Assembly (NCBI RefSeq): GCF_018326005.1
Contig: NZ_AP021903.1
Coordinates: 1,676,001 to 1,740,000, forward strand
From: Pseudomonas sp. Seg1
GTDB taxonomy: Bacteria > Pseudomonadota > Gammaproteobacteria > Pseudomonadales > Pseudomonadaceae
Length of the DNA stretch: 64,000 bases
Reading direction: 5' to 3'
The notes beneath the pieces are model-generated. The model saw only the letters and a list, made by a program, of their open reading frames with translations. It had not been told where the DNA came from and ran no database searches. Numbering within the stretch: the first letter of the stretch is position 1; each line of letters begins with the position of its first letter. Both the position numbers and the translations under genes were made by a program. This document shows, one piece after another, positions 45,009-53,674 of this stretch.

Positions 45009-46511
45009 TCAGGCGGCCTGACGCAGTTCAGTTTTTTCCACGATTTGGCTGCGGGCATCCTTCGGGCCGAACACGTCGCGCGGTTCCGGGAACAGGCTCA
45101 GCAGGGTCAGATACACCACCGAAGCCAGACCCAAAGTCACCGGCAAACTGATGTCGATGCCGCCGGCCATCTCGCCCAGCGGGCCGACGAACTGCCCCGG
45201 CAGGTTGACGAAGCACAGGCCGACCGCCGCGCTCGGGATCCATGCACCCAGACCACGCCAGTTCCAGCCGTGGCTGAACCAGTAGCGTCCGCCTTGCTCG
45301 CCGCGAGTGAACACTTGCAGGTCATCCGGGCAGTAGAAACCGCGACGCACCAGCAGGCCGATGATCATGATCACCATCCACGGGGTGGTGCAGGTGATGA
45401 TCAGCACGGCGAAGGTCGACACGCTCTGCACCAGGTTCGCCGCGAAGCGCCCGATGAAGATGAAGGCAATCGACAGCACGCCGATCAGCAAGGTCGCTTT
45501 CACGCGCGACAGCACCCGTGGGAACACGCTGGACATGTCGAGCCCGGTGCCATACAGCGAGGTAGTGCCGGTGGACATGCCGCCGATCACCGCAATCAGG
45601 CACACCGGCAGGAAGAACCAGCTCGGCGACACCGCCAGCAGACCACCCACGTAGTTGTTCGCCGCGATGTAGTCCGGCGCCTTGATCGCAACGATGGTCG
45701 CGGTGGCCAGGCCGAACAGGAACGGGATGAACGTGGCGATCTGCGACAGCACAACCGCCGCCATGATCCGCTGCTTGGAGGTGTCACGCGGGATGTAGCG
45801 CGACCAATCGCCGAGGAACGCGCCGAAGGAAATCGGGTTGCTCATCGCTACCAGGGCGGCGCCGATGAACGCGGCCCAGAAACCCGGCTGACCGAGGCTC
45901 ACCGTGCCGGCGTAGTTGACGTCGAAAGGACCGGCGAAGGCGAAGATGCCCAGCAGGAACAACAGGCTGGCGCTCCACACGGCGATCTTGTTCACCCACA
46001 GCAAAAAGCGGAAGCCGTAGATGCACACGGTCAGCACCAGAATCGCGAACAGACCGTAGGCCAGGCCCAGAGTCAGGTCGGTTTCCGGCAGACCGATCAA
46101 GCGTTTCGCACCACCGATCAGCGCATCCCCCGAACTCCACACCGAGAGCGAGAAAAACGCGATAGCGGTCAACAGCGACAGGAACGAACCGACGATCCGC
46201 CCGTGCACGCCGAAGTGCGCACCGGACGACACGGCATTGTTGGTGCCGTTGAGCGGGCCGAACAGGCCCATCGGTGCGAGGATCAGCGAGCCGAGCAGCA
46301 CGCCCGCAACAATCGCCCAGACGCCGGCCTGAAACGACAGGCCGAACAGCACCGGGAAACTGCCGAGCACGGCGGTGGCAAAGGTATTCGAGCCGCCGAA
46401 GATCATCCGGAACAAGTCCGTCGGGCCTGCGCTGCGTTCGTGGTCCGGGATCTGTTCGACCCCGTGGGTTTCAATTTGCGTAAGGCTTTGGTCGTTGTTG
46501 TTGTTATTCAT
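45009..46511 (-). CDS. NCS1/cytosine permease-like transporter
   Basis: The 500-residue protein has about twelve membrane segments. The NCS1-type opening is MIFGGSNTFATAVLGSFPVLFGLSF, and ISFGAFLGDWSRYIP is in the middle. Such permeases move nucleobases, hydantoins or other nitrogenous compounds. Placement directly after gbuA and an NTF2-like gene suggests uptake of 4-guanidinobutyrate or a relative. That is inferred from context. Confidence 0.87.
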   Translation of the reverse strand: MNNNNNDQSLTQIETHGVEQIPDHERSAGPTDLFRMIFGGSNTFATAVLGSFPVLFGLSFQAGVWAIVAGVLLGSLILAPMGLFGPLNGTNNAVSSGAHFGVHGRIVGSFLSLLTAIAFFSLSVWSSGDALIGGAKRLIGLPETDLTLGLAYGLFAILVLTVCIYGFRFLLWVNKIAVWSASLLFLLGIFAFAGPFDVNYAGTVSLGQPGFWAAFIGAALVAMSNPISFGAFLGDWSRYIPRDTSKQRIMAAVVLSQIATFIPFLFGLATATIVAIKAPDYIAANNYVGGLLAVSPSWFFLPVCLIAVIGGMSTGTTSLYGTGLDMSSVFPRVLSRVKATLLIGVLSIAFIFIGRFAANLVQSVSTFAVLIITCTTPWMVIMIIGLLVRRGFYCPDDLQVFTRGEQGGRYWFSHGWNWRGLGAWIPSAAVGLCFVNLPGQFVGPLGEMAGGIDISLPVTLGLASVVYLTLLSLFPEPRDVFGPKDARSQIVEKTELRQAA

Positions 46512-46566
46512 GATCTGCTCCGATCATAAAGGCGCGTTCATCGTGCGTGAACGTCACCTGTCTTGG

Positions 46567-46989
46567 CTAAGGGGATGGCAGCCCTTCCGGCATTGCGGAC
46601 AAATGTTCGTGGCAGGCCAGCCAATGGCCTTGTTGTTCTAGGCTCGACGCTTGTTTCTTGAAAACAATCGTCTCGCGCTCCTGGCTGAAGTGTTGCTCCC
46701 CTTGCATGCGCAGCTCGGTGGCCACGTCATGGATGAAAATCGCCACGTCACCTTGCAGGCTGACGAAGGCGTTGCTTGAGGTGCAGGAAAGCACCTCGAA
46801 GCCATCCTCGGCGCGCCATTTGTCCCACAACGCCTGATAGGCATCGCGCGACAGCAGCGGCTGTTCGAGGGTGTAGAAAACGAAGCTGGCATCGGCGCTG
46901 AACGCGCCGAAGTAGGCTTCGCGATCGTTACGGGCGAAGGCGGACACCAGATCGGCGGCGGCCTTCAGAACCTGATCACGTTCGTTCAT
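46567..46989 (-). CDS. NTF2/SnoaL-like protein
   Basis: The 140-residue protein reads as a SnoaL/DUF4440-like domain: FARNDREAYFGAFSADASFVFYT near the N-terminus and VSLQGDVAIFIHDVATELRM, then ETIVFKK and HWLACHEHLS at the C-terminus. The conserved HEHLS ending is typical of this fold. It lies between gbuA and the NCS1 gene in the operon; its role in guanidinobutyrate use is not known. Confidence 0.8.
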   Translation of the reverse strand: MNERDQVLKAAADLVSAFARNDREAYFGAFSADASFVFYTLEQPLLSRDAYQALWDKWRAEDGFEVLSCTSSNAFVSLQGDVAIFIHDVATELRMQGEQHFSQERETIVFKKQASSLEQQGHWLACHEHLSAMPEGLPSP

Positions 46990-46999
46990 GACCCGATCC

Positions 47000-47950
47000 T
47001 CAGCGATGGACCACGCCAGGCAGTACGCAGAGCATTTCGTACAGCAGGTTGGCGGCCAGCAGCGAGGTGTTGCCGGTGGTGTCATAAGCGGGCGAGACTT
47101 CTACCAGATCGCAACCGATCAGGTCGAGGCCTTGGCAGCCGCGCACGATTTCAATCGCCTGAATGGTCGTCAGACCACCGATTTCCGGGGTGCCGGTGCC
47201 TGGCGCCCAGGCCGGGTCGATGCCGTCGATGTCGAAGCTCAGGTACACCGGACCGCCGCCGACTTTCTCGCGCACTTCGGCCATCAGTGGTGCCAGCGAT
47301 TTGTGCCAGCACTCTTCGGCTTGAACCACGCGGAAGCCCTGATCACGGCTCCAGTTGAAGTCGTCAGCGGTGTAACCCTGCGCACGCAAACCAATTTGCA
47401 CCACACGGTCGCAGTCCAGCAGGCCTTCTTCGACGGCGCGACGGAAGGTCGTACCGTGGGCGATCTTCTCGCCGAACATGTGATCGTTGACGTCAGCGTG
47501 GGCATCGATATGCACCAGACCGACCTTGCCGTGCTTTTTGTGGATCGCACGCAGGATCGGCAGGGTGATGGTGTGGTCGCCACCCAGCGTCATCGGGATC
47601 ACGTTGTGCTCGAGGATATTGTCGTAGGCTTCTTCGATGATGCGCACGGCGTCGAGCAGGTTGAAGGTGTTGATCGCCACGTCACCGATGTCGGCCACCG
47701 ACAGCGAGTCGAACGGAGCGGCGCCGGTGGCCATGTTGTACGGGCGGATCATTACCGATTCGGTGCGGATATCGCGTGGCCCGAAGCGGGTGCCGGGGCG
47801 CAGCGAAGTACCGATGTCCAGCGGCACGCCAACGAAGGCAGCGTCCAGACCGGCAGCAGTGGGCAGGTGTGGGAGTCGGAGCATGGTGGCGATGCCGCCG
47901 AAGCGCGGCATTTCGTTGCCGCCCAGTGGTTGGTGAAGAATCTTGTCCAC
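47000..47950 (-). CDS. gbuA: Guanidinobutyrase (ureohydrolase family)
   Basis: The 316-residue protein has the manganese ligands of the agmatinase/arginase family: GGDHT, the DAHAD run in HIDAHADVND, and DIDGIDP. It would hydrolyse 4-guanidinobutyrate to 4-aminobutyrate and urea. The family alone could also mean agmatinase or guanidinopropionase; the choice rests on the adjacent LysR gene and transporters, which match the gbu locus. The start is GTG 47950 after a GAGG. It is divergent from the LysR gene. Confidence 0.85.
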   Translation of the reverse strand: MDKILHQPLGGNEMPRFGGIATMLRLPHLPTAAGLDAAFVGVPLDIGTSLRPGTRFGPRDIRTESVMIRPYNMATGAAPFDSLSVADIGDVAINTFNLLDAVRIIEEAYDNILEHNVIPMTLGGDHTITLPILRAIHKKHGKVGLVHIDAHADVNDHMFGEKIAHGTTFRRAVEEGLLDCDRVVQIGLRAQGYTADDFNWSRDQGFRVVQAEECWHKSLAPLMAEVREKVGGGPVYLSFDIDGIDPAWAPGTGTPEIGGLTTIQAIEIVRGCQGLDLIGCDLVEVSPAYDTTGNTSLLAANLLYEMLCVLPGVVHR

Positions 47951-48073
47951 GGGAAAGGCCTCATCGTCTTTGTTTTATTTATGTCGGCGCACCGTTCAGC
48001 ACAGGTTCGGACGCCGCTGTGGGGCCGATTCTGCGAAATGTAGTGGAGGGGAAGAATCGCTACGGGCAAATAC

Positions 48074-48097
48074 TTAGTTCAGATTTTTCTAAACTAA
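48074..48097. promoter_or_regulatory. Candidate LysR operator in the gbuA-gbuR gap
   Basis: TTAGTT (48074-48079) and AACTAA (48092-48097) are exact inverses separated by 12 bases, close to the T-N11-A geometry of LysR sites. They lie about 125 bases before the gbuA start, in the shared divergent promoter region. Confidence 0.55.
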
Positions 48098-48141
48098 TGG
48101 CGAGGCTGGAGATAGACTTCCCGAACCTGCACCTATACCCC

Positions 48142-48272
48142 TGTGGCGAGGGGATTTATCCCCGATCGACTGCGCAGCAGTCGTAAATTCGTTGCTCGCG
48201 GCATACCTGATGAATCGATTTGCAGGCGTGGGGCGGCTTCGCCACCCATCGGGGATAAATCCCCTCACCACA
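48142..48272. repeat. Long palindromic repeat, GTGGCGAGGGGATTTATCCCC family
   Basis: TGTGGCGAGGGGATTTATCC and GGATAAATCCCCTCACCACA are the outer arms. It fills most of the gap before gbuR, so the regulator's promoter probably lies beside or inside it. Confidence 0.85.
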
Positions 48273-48308
48273 AAGTCATCAGTGTTCGACAGATGTTTGG
48301 AGAGCCGC

Positions 48309-49202
48309 ATGGCCAACGCTTTACCCGACCTGAAACTGTTGCGCATCTTCGTCAGCGTCGTGCGCCATCAGGGTTTCGCCAACGCGCAACAGGAACTCAA
48401 CCTGTCGACCTCGGCGATCAGCACCTACATGAGCCAGCTCGAAGCCGCGCTCGGTCTGGTGCTGTGCCATCGCGGGCGTGGCGGGTTCAGCCTGACCAGT
48501 AAAGGTGAGCTGTTCCATCAGGAAACCCTGCGCCTGCTCGCCGAACTCGAAGGCTTCGAGCAATACGCCGCCGCGCTCAAGGGTGAACTGCGCGGCACGC
48601 TCAATCTCGGGGTCATCGACTCCACCGTAAGTGACAAGGCCTTGCCGTTCGCCGAAGCCATCGGCGCCTACAGTCAGGAACATCCGGCGGTGCATTTGCA
48701 TCTGTCGGTGATGAGCCCGTATGAACTGCAACTCGGCGTGCAGGACAACCGCCTCGATCTGGCCATCGGGGCGTTCTCCACGCGCATGAGCGGTCTGGTC
48801 TACATGCCGCTGTACCGCGAGCAGCACTGGCTGTATTGCAGCAGCCGGCACCCGTTGTTCAACGAGCGGCGCATCCCTGAGCAGGTCATCACCCAGCAGC
48901 GCATGGTCGGACGCGGTTACTGGAGTCAGGCGGAGTTGGCCCGGCACGGCTTCAAACACAGTGCGGCGACCGTGGAAAGTATGGAGGCGCAGCTGATTCT
49001 CGTGCTGTCCGGCGCCTACATCGGTTACCTGCCGGAGCACTACGCTCAAGCCTGGGCGGACAAGGGTGATTTGCGTGTGTTGCTGCCGGCGACCTTCGGT
49101 TATCAGGCACCGTTTTCGATGATCATGCGCCGGGGCCGCAGCCGTGAACCGCTGATTCAGACCTTCCGTGATTTGCTCAAAGCCCAGCTCAATCAGGCCT
49201 AG
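48309..49202 (+). CDS. gbuR: LysR regulator, GbuR-like
   Basis: From ATG 48309 the 297-residue protein has a LysR winged helix (LKLLRIFVSVVRHQGFANAQQELNLSTSAISTYMSQLE) and an effector-binding domain. It is transcribed away from gbuA, the arrangement of GbuR as the local activator. The name is given on synteny and family, not on proven function. Longer frames opening upstream run through the repeat element. Confidence 0.8.
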   Translation: MANALPDLKLLRIFVSVVRHQGFANAQQELNLSTSAISTYMSQLEAALGLVLCHRGRGGFSLTSKGELFHQETLRLLAELEGFEQYAAALKGELRGTLNLGVIDSTVSDKALPFAEAIGAYSQEHPAVHLHLSVMSPYELQLGVQDNRLDLAIGAFSTRMSGLVYMPLYREQHWLYCSSRHPLFNERRIPEQVITQQRMVGRGYWSQAELARHGFKHSAATVESMEAQLILVLSGAYIGYLPEHYAQAWADKGDLRVLLPATFGYQAPFSMIMRRGRSREPLIQTFRDLLKAQLNQA

Positions 49203-49220
49203 CTTGTAGGAACAAGAAGT

Positions 49221-49816
49221 ATGTCCAGACCTCAATGCCCGCGCTGCCTGCGCCCCGAAACCCATTGCCTGTGCGCGCTGATCCCCCGTCTCGACAGCCG
49301 CACCCGGGTGTTGCTGTTGCAGCATCCGAGCGAGGTCAGTCATGCGCTCAATACCGCGCGCTTGGCGGCGCTGGGTTTGACCAATGCCGAACTGATTGTC
49401 GGCGAGGTGTTCGCGGATTTGCCGGCGCTGCTGAACCGGCCGGGGTATCAGGCGCGGTTGTTGTTTCCGGCGGATGATGCGCAGCCGATGCAGGCGTATG
49501 GCGAGTCTGATGAACCGTTGCTGCTGGTGGTGCCCGACGGCACCTGGCGCAAGGCGCGCAAGATGTTGCACCTCAATCCGCTGCTGGCGGCGTTGCCACG
49601 GGTGACGCTGGCGCAGGGCGGTGTGTCGCGCTATCGATTGCGCAAGGCGCCGGGGCCGGGGCGTTGTCGACGATCGAGGCGATTGTGCAGGCGCTTGAAA
49701 CTCTCGAAGCGCCGACTACGTTTGCGCCGTTGCTGAGACCGTTCGAGGCGTTGATCGAGGGGCAGATTGCGGCGATGGGGGAGGAGGTTTTTTTGCGTAA
49801 TCATGCTGAAAAGTGA
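49221..49816 (+). pseudogene. DTW-domain protein gene with a one-base deletion
   Basis: The first frame begins MSRPQCPRCLRPETHCLCAL, with a zinc-type CxxC/CxC pattern, and contains the DTW-family core DGTWRKARKML and SRYRLRKAPGPG. This family makes tRNA aminocarboxypropyluridine (TapT). After PGPG the frame turns into an arginine-rich tail ending at 49736. The adjacent frame continues as ALSTIEAIVQALETLEAP...FLRNHAEK to a stop at 49816. A G missing from the run at 49658-49661 would explain this. It is a genuine frameshift or a sequencing error. Confidence 0.85.
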
Positions 49817-49831
49817 TCGGTGCCTTTGCAG

Positions 49832-49929
49832 TCCTCATCGCTGGCAAGCCAGCTCCCACAGGTTCTGAGGTGTTCACAGATTTTGTGTTTGACCCGGATA
49901 CTGTGGGAGCTGGCTTGCCAGCGATGAGG
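49832..49929. repeat. REP-type inverted pair
   Basis: CTCATCGCTGGCAAGCCAGC and its inverse flank about 50 bases between the DTW gene and the adaptor gene. Confidence 0.88.
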
Positions 49930-49960
49930 CCAGTCAATTCACCGCAAAATCCGGATATCG

Positions 49961-51334
49961 CTACCGTTCACGCATCGCCTCGGTCCGCGCCTTCAGCACC
50001 GGTTTCAGCAGATAATCCAGCACACTTTTCTCCCCGGTAATAATGTCCACCGTCGCTACCATTCCCGGAATGATCAGCAGCGGTTTCACATCCCCGCCCA
50101 AATGGTTTTTATCGGTTCTCACCTGAATCAGATAGAAGCTGTTGCCCTTGTCATCGGTAATCGTGTCCGCACCGATCAACTCAAGCTTGGCACTCAACCC
50201 GCCGTAAATCGTGTAGTCGTAAGCACTGAACTTGACCATGGCTTTCTGGCCCGGATGCAGGAACGCCACATCCTGCGGGCGCACCTTGGCCTCGATCAGC
50301 AGGTTGTCTTCAAGCGGCACGATTTCGACCATGTCGCTGCCCGGCTGGACCACGCCGCCGATGGTGTTGACCTTGAGTTGCTTGATCACCCCGTGTACCG
50401 GCGACGTCACCGTGGTGCGGCTGACGCGGTCGTCGATGGCGATGCTGCTGGCAGTGATTTTCGACAGGTCCGTGCGTTTCTCATTCAGCTCTTTGGCGGC
50501 CTCGGAGCGGAAGGTCTGCTCGGACTCGTCGATCTTGCTGCGGATCTCGGCGATCGCCGATTCGGCCCGGGGAATCGCCAGTGTCGTAGCGTTCAAGGAG
50601 CCGCGAATTTCCACCGCGCTACGCTTGAGCCGGAGGATTTCCACCGGGGACACCGCGCCGGTTTTTACCAATGGCTCGGACATGTTCATCTCTTGCTGCA
50701 GCAGCGCCAGGCTTGAGCTGAACTGGCCTTGCTTGGAGCGGAATTCAGCCAGTTCCTGAGTCTTCTGGCGCAATTGTTCGCTCAAGGTGCGCTGTTCGCT
50801 GGCCAGACGCCGTTGCCGTTGCTCGTACAGCGAGCGCTCGTCTTCTGCCACTTGCGGTGCTTTGGCGATCACTTCATCAGAGAGTTTGAACGGCCGGCCC
50901 TCGGCTTCTGCTGACAGCCGTTCGACCTGGGCCGTCAGTGCATAACGATCCGCTTCGCTTTCGCCCTTGTTCGAGCGAAACCGCGTGTCATCCAGGCGCA
51001 GCAGGGTGTCGCCCTTGTTCACCATTTGCCCCTCGCGGACAAAGATTTCAGTGACGATCCCGCCCTCAAGATTCTGGATCACCTGGACCTTGCTCGACGG
51101 AATCGCCTTGCCTTCGCCCATGGTCACTTCTTCAAGCACCGCGAATTTGGCCCAGACCAGCGCCGAGATCAGTAAGCCCGCTGCCAGCCACACGGTGATC
51201 CGCGACCAGCGTGGCGAATCCTGCAACGAGGCGCCGGCGGTTTCCGGCATGAACTCGGCCTCGGCGCTTTTGCCGAAACTGTCGAAGTAGCCGCGTGATT
51301 TGGCATTTGAATCAGAGCCGGAAGAAGCAGACAT
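49961..51334 (-). CDS. HlyD-type T1SS periplasmic adaptor
   Basis: From ATG 51334 the 457-residue protein has one N-terminal membrane helix (about residues 48-66). A biotinyl-lipoyl-like half (QVIQNLEGGIVTEIFVREGQMV) and a long coiled coil (about 130-290) follow, and the beta-domain returns near the C-terminus (SRTTVTSPVHGVIKQL). It bridges the ABC exporter and the TolC channel. It is the last gene of the TolC-ABC-HlyD operon, four genes divergent from the adhesin. LapC is the nearest described homologue. Confidence 0.9.
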   Translation of the reverse strand: MSASSGSDSNAKSRGYFDSFGKSAEAEFMPETAGASLQDSPRWSRITVWLAAGLLISALVWAKFAVLEEVTMGEGKAIPSSKVQVIQNLEGGIVTEIFVREGQMVNKGDTLLRLDDTRFRSNKGESEADRYALTAQVERLSAEAEGRPFKLSDEVIAKAPQVAEDERSLYEQRQRRLASEQRTLSEQLRQKTQELAEFRSKQGQFSSSLALLQQEMNMSEPLVKTGAVSPVEILRLKRSAVEIRGSLNATTLAIPRAESAIAEIRSKIDESEQTFRSEAAKELNEKRTDLSKITASSIAIDDRVSRTTVTSPVHGVIKQLKVNTIGGVVQPGSDMVEIVPLEDNLLIEAKVRPQDVAFLHPGQKAMVKFSAYDYTIYGGLSAKLELIGADTITDDKGNSFYLIQVRTDKNHLGGDVKPLLIIPGMVATVDIITGEKSVLDYLLKPVLKARTEAMRER

Positions 51335-51343
51335 GGGCAACTC

Positions 51344-53503
51344 CTAAACCGCCGCCGAGCCGACGCGGCCCTTGCGCAGTGCATCGATGACCGCTTCTTT
51401 CGGACCGTCAGCGACGACCCGGCCGTTGTCCAGCACCAGCAACCGGTCGACCAGACTCAACATCGAGGTGCGGTGGGTGACCAGCAGCAGGGTTTTGCCT
51501 TGTACCCAGTCGTGCAGCTTCTGGCGCAATTGGTCTTCGCTGCTGTTGTCCATGGCGCTGGTGGGTTCGTCGAGCAGCATGATCGGCGGGTCGAGCAACA
51601 ACGCTCGCGCCAGCAACACGGCCTGGCGTTGTCCGCCGGAGAGCAATTGCCCGCGCTCGCCCACCGGGCGGTCAAAGCCTTGCGGGTGCTGACGGGCGAG
51701 TTCGGTGACGCCGGTCAGTTCGGCAACTTCGAGCATGCGTGAGTCGCTGATGTAGCGCGCGCCGAGGGTCAGGTTGTCGCGCAGACTGCCGGCCAACAGT
51801 GGCAGATCGTGGGCGACGTAACCGATCTGCTGGCGCAGGTCGGCGACGTCCAGTTGCCGCAGGTCGAGGCCGTCGAGCAGCAATTGGCCTTCTTCCGGTT
51901 CATAGAAGCCCATCACCAGCCGCGCCAAAGTACTTTTGCCGGAACCGCTGCGACCGATAATGCCGACCCGTTCGCCAGGTTTCAGACTGAAACTGACATT
52001 GCTCAGGGCTGGCGCATTCTGCCCGTTGTAATGAAAGGTCACGCCGTTGACGTCGAGCGCGCCTTGCAGTTGCGTACGTTCCAGCGGCCGCTGTTTGCCG
52101 TCGCGCTCTTGCGGCAGAGCCATCAGCGCGTCGGTGCTCTTCATGGTCAGTTGCGCTTGCTGATAACGGGTGATGAGCCCGGCGATCTGCCCCAGCGGCG
52201 CGAGCACGCGACTGCCGAGCATGTATGTCGCCACCAGCGCGCCGACGCTGAGGTTGCCGGCGATGATGCTGTAGACCCCGGCAACAATCGTCGCCATCCC
52301 GGAAAACTGCTGGATGAACAGCGTGCCGTTGGTGGCCAGCGCCGATAGATTGCGCGCGTGGCTGTCGAGGCGGGTGAGGGCGCCGTGGGTGCTTTCCCAT
52401 TTGTGCTGGCGCTCGCTTTCGGCGCTGCAAGCCTTGAGGGTTTCCAGACCGCCGAGGGTTTCGATCAGCAAAGCCTGACGTTCGGCGCCGAGGCTCAAAC
52501 TCTTCTGCACGGTGTCGCGCAGACGCACCTGAATGGCCATGGCAAACATGATCGTGATCGGAAACGCCAGCAGCGGAATCACCACCAGCCAGCCCCCGAG
52601 CAGGCCGATCACTACCAGCATCAACACCACGAAGGGCAGGTCGATCAGACTGGTCAGGGTCACCGCCGTGAGGAATTCGCGCAAGCCCTGGAAGTCATGA
52701 ATGCTCTGGGCGAAACCACCGATGGTCGCCGGCCGCGCCTTCATCGACATGCCGGTGATGCGCTCGAACAATGTCGCGGATAGGATCACATCGGTTTTCT
52801 TGCCGGCGGTGTCCAGCAAGTGCGCGCGCACCACCCGCAACACCAGTTCGAAACCGGTGCCGATCAGCAGCCCGATCGACAGCACCCACAGGGTCGAGGT
52901 GGCCTGATTCGGCACCACGCGGTCGTAGGTCTGCATGACGAACAGCGGCACCATCAGGCCCAGAAGGTTGATCAGGAAACTGGCAAGGATCGCGTCGCTG
53001 TAGAGCCATTTCGACAGCTTCAAAGTGTCGCGAAACCACGCATGCACTCGCGGCACCAGGGGCGAGCGCAGGTCTTCAAGTTCGTGGCGGGGCCGGGCGA
53101 ACAAGGCCTGGCCACTGTAGTGTTCGCTGAGTTCTTCGCGGCTGACCCATTGCTCGCCGCCATCGGCTTCGCTGGGCAAAATCAGGGCTTTGCCGTCATC
53201 GCCAAAACGCCGCAACACGGCGGTGCGGCCGTCGTTGAGCAGTAACAGGATCGGCAGGTTCAGTGGCGAGATATCTTTCAGATCACGACGCAGCAAACGC
53301 GCCTGCAACCCGGCCCGGGCGGCGGCGCGGGGCAACAGATCGAGGCTCAGGCGTTGTTTGTTCAGGGGCAGCCCGGCACTCAGGCTGGCGCGACTGACCG
53401 TCGCGCCATGGAGTTTGCAGAGGATCAACAGACCGTCGAGTAACGGATCATCGAAGCTCAGCCGCGGATCGACCCCGGAATGGCCGGGTTCCATGCTGGT
53501 CAT
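51344..53503 (-). CDS. LapB-type T1SS ABC transporter
   Basis: The 719-residue protein has an N-terminal C39-like domain without the catalytic cysteine (about residues 1-150), as in LapB-type exporters. A six-helix membrane domain follows, then an ATPase domain with Walker A GRSGSGKST, signature LSGGQRQA and Walker B MLLDEPTSAMD. It energises export of the adhesin. ATG 53503 follows GGGAG by about eight bases. The gene is nine bases upstream of the HlyD gene. Confidence 0.92.
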   Translation of the reverse strand: MTSMEPGHSGVDPRLSFDDPLLDGLLILCKLHGATVSRASLSAGLPLNKQRLSLDLLPRAAARAGLQARLLRRDLKDISPLNLPILLLLNDGRTAVLRRFGDDGKALILPSEADGGEQWVSREELSEHYSGQALFARPRHELEDLRSPLVPRVHAWFRDTLKLSKWLYSDAILASFLINLLGLMVPLFVMQTYDRVVPNQATSTLWVLSIGLLIGTGFELVLRVVRAHLLDTAGKKTDVILSATLFERITGMSMKARPATIGGFAQSIHDFQGLREFLTAVTLTSLIDLPFVVLMLVVIGLLGGWLVVIPLLAFPITIMFAMAIQVRLRDTVQKSLSLGAERQALLIETLGGLETLKACSAESERQHKWESTHGALTRLDSHARNLSALATNGTLFIQQFSGMATIVAGVYSIIAGNLSVGALVATYMLGSRVLAPLGQIAGLITRYQQAQLTMKSTDALMALPQERDGKQRPLERTQLQGALDVNGVTFHYNGQNAPALSNVSFSLKPGERVGIIGRSGSGKSTLARLVMGFYEPEEGQLLLDGLDLRQLDVADLRQQIGYVAHDLPLLAGSLRDNLTLGARYISDSRMLEVAELTGVTELARQHPQGFDRPVGERGQLLSGGQRQAVLLARALLLDPPIMLLDEPTSAMDNSSEDQLRQKLHDWVQGKTLLLVTHRTSMLSLVDRLLVLDNGRVVADGPKEAVIDALRKGRVGSAAV

Positions 53504-53540
53504 ATTGATCGCTCCCCTGTTACCGCTTCATTGGGCTTAC

Positions 53541-53644
53541 TGATCGTTCCCACGCTCTGCGTGGGAATAACTCCAGGGACGCTCTGCGTCCAGTGACGCG
53601 GAGCGTCACGGGCTGCATTCCCACGCAGAGCGTGGGAACGATCA
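53541..53644. repeat. Palindromic repeat, GATCGTTCCCACGCTCTGCG family
   Basis: TGATCGTTCCCACGCTCTGC and GCAGAGCGTGGGAACGATCA outer arms flank the same inner palindrome as at 15562-15666. It interrupts the operon between the TolC and ABC genes, so it may set their relative expression. Confidence 0.9.
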
Positions 53645-53674
53645 GAATCAGCAGCCTTCGGCAGGAGGTCTACG

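Noticed and set aside
43412-46529. Long plus-strand frames opposite the SSS and NCS1 transporter genes
   Set aside because: The products are hydrophilic Gln/Arg/His-rich strings mirroring membrane-protein genes on the other strand.
49221-49736. DTW-family protein accepted as an intact 171-aa gene
   Set aside because: The last 30 residues are an Arg/Leu-rich string unlike the family, and the neighbouring frame carries a better C-terminus, so it was called frameshifted.
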